NCBI RefSeq assembly: GCF_019805165.1
Contig: NZ_RWIJ01000003.1
Coordinates: forward strand, 426,733-474,212
Reading direction: 5' to 3'
DNA length: 47,480 bases
From: Azospirillum sp. 412522
GTDB taxonomy: Bacteria; Pseudomonadota; Alphaproteobacteria; Azospirillales; Azospirillaceae
This document shows positions 8,563 to 15,490 of this stretch, piece after piece. Each line of letters opens with the position of its first letter. Position 1 is the stretch's first letter. The notes under the pieces are model-generated. The model saw only the letters and a program-made list of their open reading frames with translations, had not been told where the DNA came from and did no database searches. Position numbers and translations under genes: made by a program.

Positions 8563-9444
8563 ATGCACACACGACCGACCTGTGTCCTCGCTTGCGACAA
8601 CGAACTTGGCGAATGCCCGATCTGGTGCCCGACCACCCGTCGGCTCTGGTGGATCGACGTGGCCCGGCCGGCGCTGTGGCGCTTCGACCCCGCCACCGGA
8701 GCGTCGGAGAACTGGCCGTTGCCGAAGCCGCCGGCCGCCATCGCCTTGCGCCGCTCCGGCGGCCTGCTGATCCTGTTCCGGCGTGGCTATGCCCTGATCG
8801 ACGCACCGCGGTCCGGCGCTGCAATCGAGCAGACACATGGGCTCGACCTCGGAGACGGGCGCCTCAACGATGGCAAGGTGGCTCCGGATGGAAAGATGTG
8901 GGTTGGCAGCATGGACCGCGCGCTGAAAAGCCCGATCGGTCGACTCTACCAATTCACGCCGGATGATGGGCCGGATTCCAAGTTGCGATCGATGGACGAG
9001 GGCTTCGTGCTGTCCAACGGGTTGGGCTGGAGCCCGGACGGACGGGCTTTGTACTTCGCCGAATCCCGATCCAAGCACGTCTATAGGTACGATCGCGACC
9101 CGATCAGCGGCGCCATCGGAACACGCCACCTGTTCACCACGCTCGATGGTGATGGTGTTCCCGACGGGCTGACGGTCGACGCCGCCGGGCATGTCTGGAT
9201 CGCCGCCTTCGGCAGCGGTGCCGTGCATCGCTTCCGCCCCGACGGCTCGCTGGACCTTCGGATTACCTTGCCCGTCGAACACCCGACGAGTTGCACCTTC
9301 GGGGGAGATGACCTGCGGGTCCTTTACATCACCAGCGCGCGGCGAGGCATCGAGGGAAATGCCCGGCCCACGCCACAGGCCGGCGGGCTTTGGGCCGTTC
9401 GGCTCGACGTGGCCGGGCTGCCCGAAACGGCCCTTTCCTATTGA
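8563..9444 (+). CDS. SMP-30/gluconolactonase/LRE-family lactonase
   Basis: This beta-propeller metalloenzyme of 293 residues probably hydrolyses a lactone. The metal ligands of the family are visible: Glu in ELGECPIW, Asn in DGRLNDGK and SNGLGWSPDG, and Asp in DGVPDGLTVDAAG. The ATG at 8563 is preceded by AGGTG; a GTG at 8554 is an alternative adding three residues. It follows the MFS gene by 40 bases. In this setting it could open a lactone formed during alcohol or ring oxidation; its substrate is unknown. Confidence 0.85.
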   Translation: MHTRPTCVLACDNELGECPIWCPTTRRLWWIDVARPALWRFDPATGASENWPLPKPPAAIALRRSGGLLILFRRGYALIDAPRSGAAIEQTHGLDLGDGRLNDGKVAPDGKMWVGSMDRALKSPIGRLYQFTPDDGPDSKLRSMDEGFVLSNGLGWSPDGRALYFAESRSKHVYRYDRDPISGAIGTRHLFTTLDGDGVPDGLTVDAAGHVWIAAFGSGAVHRFRPDGSLDLRITLPVEHPTSCTFGGDDLRVLYITSARRGIEGNARPTPQAGGLWAVRLDVAGLPETALSY

Positions 9445-9453
9445 GCGAAGGCC

Positions 9454-10632
9454 ATGAGCAAATCAGAGACCTCCTGTCCCACCCTGTCCGGCAAGGCCGC
9501 CGTGGTGGGCGTCGGCACCACACGCTATGGCAAGTTTCCAGACTTGAACGCCTATGATCTCGGGCAATGGGCCTTGCGCGAGGCGCTGGACGACTGCGGG
9601 CTCACCTACGCCGACCTCGACGGCCTGATCGTCAATCGCATCCCCAGCTACGGCCGCTTCGCAGAACTATGCGGCATCGACCCGCGCTACACGCTGGCGA
9701 CCCCCGGGCATGGCCGTTTTTCCGGCATCTGCATCCAGACGGCAGCCCTGCTGGTGTCGACTGGCACCGTCAACACCGTCGCGCTGGTCTATGCCAATGA
9801 CGGCGCTTCGGCAGGCACCACCTACGGTGGCGACGCCAGTGGTTACGGAGGCGCAGCGGGCGCCTACGGCAGCACGGACGCGCACTGGGCACCCTACGGC
9901 ATGACCTCGCCGGGCGCCTTCCATGCCCTGATGATGCAGCGCCACAGGCATCTTTACGGCACGACCCCCGCACAGCTCGGCGAGATCGCCGTAACCTTTC
10001 GCCGTCATGCCAGCCTAAATCCCGGCGCGGTAAAGCGCCAACCCTTCAGCCTCGACGATTATCTCGCGGCCCGGTTCATCTGCGAACCGCTGCGGCTGCT
10101 CGACTACTGCCTGATCAACGACGGCGCCGTGGCAATGATCATCACCTCCGCCGAACGCGCCCGGGACCTGCGGCAGCGGCCGGTCTACATCCGCGGCGCG
10201 GCACAGGCCTCGTCCTTCACCGGATCCAGCTTTCCTCCTGAAGACTTCTGGGCCGCGCCCATGCAAGAGGCGGCACGGGACGTCTACGCCATGGCCGGCC
10301 TCGGCCCCCAGGACATGGACGGGCTGATGATCTACGACAACTTCACACCGACGGTGCTGTTCGCCCTGGAAGGCTTCGGATTCTGCCCACGCGGAGAGGG
10401 CGGGCGCTGGATCGCCGACGGCCACCTTCGGCTGGAGGGCGCCTTCCCGACAAACACCAGCGGCGGCCACCTGTCGGAGTCCTATCTGCAGGGGTGGGGC
10501 CTTAACGTCGAAGCGGTGCGACAGCTGCGCGGACAGTGTGGCGAGCGGCAGATCAGCAACCCTCAAACCATCCAGTACATGGCCGCCTCTCCGGTGGTGA
10601 CCTCGGTGATTTACGGGAGGACACCAGCATGA
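9454..10632 (+). CDS. Thiolase-fold protein of the Ltp2 retro-aldolase type
   Basis: This 392-residue protein has the thiolase fold (start VVGVGTTRYGKF, end SGGHLSESYLQGWGLN) but no thiolase active site. The nucleophilic-Cys segment reads GHGRFSGICI with Arg at the Cys position, HDCF is replaced by YDNF, and GHPVGATG is replaced by ESYLQGWG. Tyr294 (YDNF) and Tyr344 (SESY) fall where Ltp2, the actinobacterial steroid side-chain aldolase, has its two catalytic tyrosines as I recall them. The likely reaction is retro-aldol cleavage of a branched 3-hydroxyacyl-CoA. It overlaps its DUF35 partner by 4 bases, as expected for the Ltp2-DUF35 complex. Confidence 0.82.
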   Translation: MSKSETSCPTLSGKAAVVGVGTTRYGKFPDLNAYDLGQWALREALDDCGLTYADLDGLIVNRIPSYGRFAELCGIDPRYTLATPGHGRFSGICIQTAALLVSTGTVNTVALVYANDGASAGTTYGGDASGYGGAAGAYGSTDAHWAPYGMTSPGAFHALMMQRHRHLYGTTPAQLGEIAVTFRRHASLNPGAVKRQPFSLDDYLAARFICEPLRLLDYCLINDGAVAMIITSAERARDLRQRPVYIRGAAQASSFTGSSFPPEDFWAAPMQEAARDVYAMAGLGPQDMDGLMIYDNFTPTVLFALEGFGFCPRGEGGRWIADGHLRLEGAFPTNTSGGHLSESYLQGWGLNVEAVRQLRGQCGERQISNPQTIQYMAASPVVTSVIYGRTPA

Positions 10633-11033
10633 TCGACGTCCCGATGCCTCCCGACGATCCGGAAAACGGACCGCACTGGGAGGCGGCCAGGCGCGGAGTG
10701 CTGCTGATTCAATGCTGCCCCGCATGCGGCCAATGCCGGTTTCCCGCGGTACGGTCCTGCGCCCACTGCCACCATGTCGGTGGAGACTGGATCGAGGCCA
10801 GTGGCCTCGGCGTGATCGAGTCCTTCTGCGTTTTCCACAAGGCGTACTGGCCGGCTTTCCAAGCGGCGCTGCCCTACACCGTGATCCAGGTAAAACTGCA
10901 CGAGGGAGTTCGGTTTATGAGCAATTTCGTGGCTTCTCCCGGCGAGCCCCCCAGCATTGGCCTGCCGGTCCGCGCCCGCTTCGATCCGGTGCGGCCTGAT
11001 CTGACCCTGGTGCGCTTCGAACCGCTGGTCTGA
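10629..11033 (+). CDS. DUF35 Zn-ribbon/OB-fold partner of the aldolase-like protein
   Basis: This 134-residue protein has a zinc ribbon CCPACGQCRFPAVRSCAHC (about residues 29-47) and an OB fold (GLGVIESFCVFHKAYWPAF; later IGLPVRARFDPVRPD). It is preceded by GGGAGG and overlaps the aldolase-like gene by ATGA. In characterised systems the DUF35 chain is required for Ltp2 aldolase activity and binds the acyl-CoA. Its zinc-ribbon sequence differs clearly from the DUF35 at 3570-4040, so each probably serves only its own partner. It ends the rightward operon, 20 bases from the convergent IclR gene. Confidence 0.87.
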   Translation: MIDVPMPPDDPENGPHWEAARRGVLLIQCCPACGQCRFPAVRSCAHCHHVGGDWIEASGLGVIESFCVFHKAYWPAFQAALPYTVIQVKLHEGVRFMSNFVASPGEPPSIGLPVRARFDPVRPDLTLVRFEPLV

Positions 11034-11053
11034 GGACGGGATGGGCGCCGCGG

Positions 11054-11884
11054 TCACGCCTCGGCGTCCTCCACCTCATCGTCTTCGTCCTCCTTGAACA
11101 GCTCCGCCGGCGAGGCTTGCAGCTTGGCCCCCAGGCGTTTCGACAAGGCGGCCGTCCGTTCCTTCAAGAGTGTGCAGATGCGCGCCTCATGTTCCGGCGC
11201 GATGCGCGCGGTCGGCAGCGCGACGCCGATGGAGGCGATCGGGCGTCCATTGATGTTGAACACCGGCGCTGCATAGCCGGTGATGCCAGGGCGAAATTCC
11301 TCGCGTACGTAGGCCAGACCGGCTTCCCGAATGGTCATGAGCTCCCGACGGATGTCGTCGAGATTGGTCTTTGTGAATTCGGTATGGGCAATCGGCTTGT
11401 AATGCTTCAAGTAGGCTTCGCGCTCCCCGTCCTCGACAAAGGCCAGGATTGCCCGCCCGAGAGCGCTGGTCAGCATGGGCAGATGCTCCCCGATGTTGAG
11501 GGAATGCGCCAGCGGCGACGGCAGCGTTTCCGAACACACGACGACGACATTGTCGCCCTTGGGAATCGCCATCGTCGTGTATTCGTTCAAATCGAGAAAC
11601 AGCTGGTGCACGACCGGCGACCCGACCCGGACGATGTTCAGATTCTTGATGTAGGCATGTGCCAGAAACATGACCTGCGACCCGATGGAAAAACGCCCGG
11701 TCTCCCGATCCAATTGCAGATAACCCGGCCGCTGGAGATCCCGCAGCAGGCCAGTAAGACTGCTCTTGGGAATGCCAAGCGCCTGCGAAATTTCCGTATG
11801 GGTCGCGCTGCCGCTTTTGCTGCTTGCGACGAACTCCATGATTTCCAAAACGCGCAATGCCGACTTCGCCATTTCAATCCCCAT
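11054..11884 (-). CDS. IclR-family transcriptional regulator
   Basis: This 276-residue regulator has an N-terminal winged helix (ALRVLEIMEFVASS through GIPKSSLTGLLRDLQRPGYL, residues 7-55) and a C-terminal IclR effector domain (EYTTMAIPKGDNVVVVC; RPGITGYAAPVFNINGRPIASIGVALP). The tail KEDEDDEVEDAEA is strongly acidic and unusual for the family. It is transcribed divergently from the PQQ dehydrogenase and converges on the aldolase operon. IclR proteins often control aromatic and aliphatic acid catabolism, so it is the obvious candidate regulator of the whole island. Confidence 0.92.
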   Translation of the reverse strand: MGIEMAKSALRVLEIMEFVASSKSGSATHTEISQALGIPKSSLTGLLRDLQRPGYLQLDRETGRFSIGSQVMFLAHAYIKNLNIVRVGSPVVHQLFLDLNEYTTMAIPKGDNVVVVCSETLPSPLAHSLNIGEHLPMLTSALGRAILAFVEDGEREAYLKHYKPIAHTEFTKTNLDDIRRELMTIREAGLAYVREEFRPGITGYAAPVFNINGRPIASIGVALPTARIAPEHEARICTLLKERTAALSKRLGAKLQASPAELFKEDEDDEVEDAEA

Positions 11885-12244
11885 GCTGGAGCCGAAGCTT
11901 CGCTCACTTCGCGCGATCTATGAACTAAGTTTACCTATTAAAACCAGAGAAGTCATCGGGCGAAGGCCGTCGCAGGTTTCCGGAGAGGCCGCAGGCTGGC
12001 ACCGCATGCCGACGGTCCTCGCCAGACATAGCGCTTGCATCACCCAGGCGCAGACGCTAGATTGTTCTTATACGCGCACTGAGTTCTTATATCAGAACAA
12101 TGCCTGCGTTCAACTCACGTCCCGCAGGCACAGCGCCTTCTTCAGGGGCGACGGTCGAGGGAACGCATGGCGCCTGATCGGCCATTCCCGTGAATGGCTG
12201 CTTTCAGGCCAACGAACCAGACCAACAAATCAGGGAGGACGCAC
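11885..12244. promoter_or_regulatory. IclR/PQQ-dehydrogenase divergent control region with nested repeats
   Basis: This is a 360-base gene-free stretch. GTTCTTATA occurs twice as a direct repeat (12064-12072 and 12083-12091). The second copy is half of a 16-bp palindrome GTTCTTATATCAGAAC (12083-12098). The outer arms TTGTTCT (12062-12068) and AGAACAA (12094-12100) are also perfect inverted repeats. This looks like a cooperative regulator site for the dehydrogenase promoter. Near the IclR gene, AACTAAGTT (11923-11931) is a short palindrome that shares TGAACTAA with the ligase promoter. Confidence 0.6.
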
Positions 12245-14413
12245 ATGCCCGGAACGCCAACCAAAGAGCCGCTCGCCTTCGCATATTCTTCTCTGAAATG
12301 GATCATCCCGGTTGCTGTACTTTTCGGGGGCGCATCGAACGCAGCTTCAGAGGGTTTCGACGTCACCGGGAAGCGGATCGAGGCGCTCTCGCAAGGAGGG
12401 ACGGAGTGGCTGAGCTATGGACGCGACTATTCCGAACAGCGCTTCAGCCCCCTGCGAGGAATCGATGAGACGAATGTCGGCCGGCTCGGGTTGACAGGCT
12501 ACATCGATCTCGGGGAGAACCGCGGCCAGGAAGCGACGCCGCTGATGGTCGATGGTGTCCTGTTCACCTCGCTGTCCTGGAGCAAGGTGATGGCGGCAGA
12601 TGCAGTCACTGGGAAAGTCCTCTGGACCTATGATCCTCAGGTGCCGAAAGGCAAAGCCATCGACGCCTGTTGTGATTCGGTGAACCGAGGTGTTGCGGTT
12701 TGGGAAGGCAAGGTTTTCATCGGGACGCTTGACGGGCGGCTCGTCGCCCTCAATGCCAAAACCGGCGAGTTGATCTGGCAGAAGCAGACCACCGACCCGT
12801 CCCAGGCCTATACCATCACGAGTGCTCCGCGTGTCGTAAAGGGGAAGGTCATCATTGGAAACAGTGGTGGAGATTACGGGACACGCGGATACTTCTCCGC
12901 CTACGACGCGACCAGCGGAAAGATGATCTGGCGCTTCTATGTCGTGCCGGGGGACCCGTCCAAGCCCTATGAGCATCCGGAACTGGCCGAAGCAGCCAAA
13001 ACCTGGACGGGTGACGTCTATTGGAAGTATGGCGGCGGCGGCAATCCGTGGGACGGCATCGCCTATGACCCGGACCTCGACCTGCTGTATGTCGGGACCG
13101 GAAACGGCAGTCCCTGGAACCGCGAGGTCCGCAGTCCTGGCGGAGGCGATAATCTGTATCTTTCCTCCATATTGGCCGTCCGGCCCGATACGGGAAAACT
13201 TGTTTGGCATTATCAGGAAACGCCTGGTGATTCGTGGGATTTTACCTCCACGCAGCAGATCACGTTGGCTGATTTGGAGATCGACGGCAGAAAGCGACGC
13301 GTCCTGCTTCACGCCCCCAAGAACGGGTTCTTCTATGTTTTGGACCGCGCCACCGGTGAGCTGCTCTCGGCCGAGAAATTCGGAAAAGTGACATGGGCGG
13401 ACCGCATCGATCTGAAGACGGGGAGGCCTGTGGAGCGTCCCGAAGCCCGCTATCTGGACAAACCCGTAGTGCAATGGCCAAGCGGATTCGGCGCCCACAA
13501 CTGGCATCCCATGTCTTACAGTCCGCTTACGGGCTTGGTCTATATTCCCTACCATGAAGTCCCCGGTGCGCTGCGCAACCAAGCCAAGGAGTTTGTTTTT
13601 CGACCGCATCGCCTGAACACCGGCAATGGATTCTCCGACGCACGAGAATTCCCCAAGGAGGCGGTCAGCGGAGCATTGCTGGCTTGGGACCCCGTTGCCC
13701 AGAAGGCGCGCTGGCGGGTTCCGCACAAGAGCCACTACAACGGAGGCGTGCTCAGCACCGCGGGAAATCTGGTGTTTCAAGGCACTGCGGCCGGCCATCT
13801 GGTTGCCTACAGCGCCGACAAAGGAGAGGCCTTGTGGGATTTCGATGCCCAAACCGGCATCGTGGCCGGTCCGATGAGTTATGAGATCAACGGAGAACAA
13901 TATCTGGCGGTCATGGCAGGTTGGGGCGGTGCGGCAGCAACGGTCGGGGGTGAGGCCGCTCAAGTCGAGGGACGCCGAAACATAAGCCGGCTGCTGATTT
14001 TCAAGATCGGCGGAACGGCATCTCTCCCCCCAAGATCGACGGCGGCGGAGAGCGCCGACATCTCGGCAAGCGGGTTGTCCATGGAGATAAACGCCAGCAC
14101 CCGCCAGGAGGACATTGATGAAGGCGCGGTGATCTACGCAAACAATTGCCTGGTGTGCCACGGCGTCGGGGCAGTCAGCGGTGGGCTGATGCCGGATCTC
14201 CGCAAGGTCGATCCCACCATCTATGACTCCATGGAAGCCATCGTTCTCGGAGGCGCGCTCGAGGATCAGGGAATGCCGAACTTCGGCAAGTACCTTCTGC
14301 CCGCCGACGTTGAGAAAATAAAGTCCTACATCGTCAGCCGGCGCAAAGAGAGCTTCGGAGCCGCACGAAGCGGTAACGACACGTCTTCCGCTTCTTCGGC
14401 TTCGCCCAAGTAG
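12245..14413 (+). CDS. PQQ-dependent alcohol dehydrogenase with fused cytochrome c (quinohemoprotein)
   Basis: This 722-residue periplasmic enzyme oxidises an alcohol or aldehyde and passes electrons to its own haem. An N-terminal hydrophobic segment (WIIPVAVLFGGASNAA, residues 19-34) serves for export. The eight-bladed PQQ propeller has the vicinal disulfide Cys142-Cys143 (DACCDS), Asp332 as the likely base (GDSWDFTST), and the repeated tryptophan-docking motifs such as TGKVLWTYD. Thr334, two residues after the Asp, argues against the lanthanide type, which has Asp there. The C-terminal cytochrome has CLVCH (635-639) and a likely axial Met678 (DQGMPNFG). The start at 12245 follows GGGAGGA; the Ser/Ala-rich tail is short. 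No PQQ synthesis genes are present. Confidence 0.93.
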   Translation: MPGTPTKEPLAFAYSSLKWIIPVAVLFGGASNAASEGFDVTGKRIEALSQGGTEWLSYGRDYSEQRFSPLRGIDETNVGRLGLTGYIDLGENRGQEATPLMVDGVLFTSLSWSKVMAADAVTGKVLWTYDPQVPKGKAIDACCDSVNRGVAVWEGKVFIGTLDGRLVALNAKTGELIWQKQTTDPSQAYTITSAPRVVKGKVIIGNSGGDYGTRGYFSAYDATSGKMIWRFYVVPGDPSKPYEHPELAEAAKTWTGDVYWKYGGGGNPWDGIAYDPDLDLLYVGTGNGSPWNREVRSPGGGDNLYLSSILAVRPDTGKLVWHYQETPGDSWDFTSTQQITLADLEIDGRKRRVLLHAPKNGFFYVLDRATGELLSAEKFGKVTWADRIDLKTGRPVERPEARYLDKPVVQWPSGFGAHNWHPMSYSPLTGLVYIPYHEVPGALRNQAKEFVFRPHRLNTGNGFSDAREFPKEAVSGALLAWDPVAQKARWRVPHKSHYNGGVLSTAGNLVFQGTAAGHLVAYSADKGEALWDFDAQTGIVAGPMSYEINGEQYLAVMAGWGGAAATVGGEAAQVEGRRNISRLLIFKIGGTASLPPRSTAAESADISASGLSMEINASTRQEDIDEGAVIYANNCLVCHGVGAVSGGLMPDLRKVDPTIYDSMEAIVLGGALEDQGMPNFGKYLLPADVEKIKSYIVSRRKESFGAARSGNDTSSASSASPK

Positions 14414-14426
14414 TCCCACCGGATCG

Positions 14427-14499
14427 CGATACACAGCTCCACCGCAGCGGAAGTTTCTGAAGCGGATGGCTTGGAGAACTTCACTCCGCCTGTGTATCG
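14427..14499. repeat. Perfect 10-bp inverted repeat forming a long hairpin
   Basis: CGATACACAG (14427-14436) and CTGTGTATCG (14490-14499) are exact reverse complements across 53 bases, starting 13 bases after the dehydrogenase stop. Inside them GCGGAAGTT and AACTTCACTCCGC can extend the stem after a bulge. There is no T-run, so it is not a standard intrinsic terminator. It could be an mRNA 3' stabiliser between the dehydrogenase and hydratase genes or a relic of a small repeat element. Confidence 0.6.
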
Positions 14500-14575
14500 G
14501 TCTCCCTGCGCCGCCAATGGAGGATGGGCGCACCGGCGCCATTCGTCCTGGATTTATCGACCGGGAGCTTTGAGC

Positions 14576-15415
14576 ATGACCTTCGAGCATCTGCGTGACT
14601 GGATCGGCCGGTCGGAAAGCGTTTCGGATATCGCGGCCCCGGCGGCGCTCGAAAGGCTTGCGGCGATCCTCGATCATGACACGCCACCATGGCGTGACGG
14701 CGAGGTGCCGCCGCTGGGCCACTGGCTATATTTTCTGCCCCGAGCCCGGCAGCGCGACATCGCCGAGGATGGTCACCCGCACAAGGGCGGCTTCCTACCG
14801 CCCGTCGAATTGCCCCGGCGCATGTGGGCAGGTGGCAGCCTGATCTTTCATCGTCCCATGGCCGAGGGTGAGGCGATCACCCGCCGCTCCGTCATAGATG
14901 ACGTCGAATTGAAGGAGGGACGGTCGGGCCGCATGGTGTTCGTGAAGGTTCGGCACGAAATCGCCACCGACGCCGGCCTTGCGATCACCGAATGCGACGA
15001 CATCGTATACCGGGAGGCCGCCAAGCCTAGCCAAGTTCCTCCTCCAGAAGAGCCGCCGATCGACCAGCCGGCATGGCGGCGACCGCTCATGCTCGATCCG
15101 GTGCTGCTGTTCCGCTTTTCCGCATTGACCTTCAACGGACACCGCATCCATTACGACCGATCTTACAGCCGCGAGGTGGAAGGCTATCCGGGGTTGGTGA
15201 TTCACGGTCCGCTCAGCGCCACACTGCTGGTCGACCTTTTCCTGCGCAACAATCCCGGCGCCCGGGTGACGCGCTTTCGTTTCCGCGGGAAAAGGCCGCT
15301 GTTCGACATCCATCCGCTGACTCTGTGCGGTGTTCCGACTGCAACCGGTGCACGGCTTTGGGTGACGGATCATGCGGGATCGGTCGCCATGTCGGCCGAA
15401 CTGGATGCCGATTGA
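14576..15415 (+). CDS. MaoC-like acyl-CoA hydratase resembling itaconyl-CoA/mesaconyl-C4-CoA hydratase
   Basis: This 279-residue double hot-dog protein has a FAS1-dehydratase-like N-terminal half (PLGHWLYFLPRARQRDIAED, GSLIFHRPMAEGE) and a C-terminal half with FNGHRIHYDRSYSREVEGYP followed by GLVIHGPL, the hydratase core of this group. Known members hydrate itaconyl-CoA to citramalyl-CoA or mesaconyl-C4-CoA to citramalyl-CoA. The start is ATG 14576 with GGGAG upstream; an in-frame ATG 35 codons earlier lacks a ribosome site. Its neighbour is a CitE-like lyase, which strengthens the citramalyl-CoA reading. Confidence 0.8.
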   Translation: MTFEHLRDWIGRSESVSDIAAPAALERLAAILDHDTPPWRDGEVPPLGHWLYFLPRARQRDIAEDGHPHKGGFLPPVELPRRMWAGGSLIFHRPMAEGEAITRRSVIDDVELKEGRSGRMVFVKVRHEIATDAGLAITECDDIVYREAAKPSQVPPPEEPPIDQPAWRRPLMLDPVLLFRFSALTFNGHRIHYDRSYSREVEGYPGLVIHGPLSATLLVDLFLRNNPGARVTRFRFRGKRPLFDIHPLTLCGVPTATGARLWVTDHAGSVAMSAELDAD

Positions 15416-15442
15416 CAACCTGCCAAACCGGGAGGGTGGACC

Positions 15443-15490
15443 ATGGAGTTTGACGATTTCAACGCGGCGAAGACCGGAGGTGGCGTCTGA
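15443..15490 (+). CDS. 15-residue ORF translationally coupled to the CitE-like lyase
   Basis: ATG at 15443 follows a strong GGGAGGGTGG and encodes MEFDDFNAAKTGGGV, then a TGA whose last base is the A of the lyase start (TGATG, 15488-15492). A further GGAGG (15476-15480) lies within it and serves the lyase. It may be a real leader peptide, or the scar of a deleted gene such as a CoA-transferase, which often stands between hydratase and lyase genes. Too short for a family call. Confidence 0.5.
   Translation: MEFDDFNAAKTGGGV

Noticed and set aside
12245..14413. Lanthanide-dependent (XoxF/PedH-like) dehydrogenase
   Set aside because: The diagnostic Asp two residues after the catalytic Asp is Thr334.
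12347..14722. A 791-codon open frame on the minus strand antisense to the PQQ dehydrogenase
   Set aside because: It mirrors a gene with clear domains, has no family pattern, and is an effect of high-GC codon use. The same applies to long antisense frames at 34929-36404, 41338-42753 and 45145-46968.
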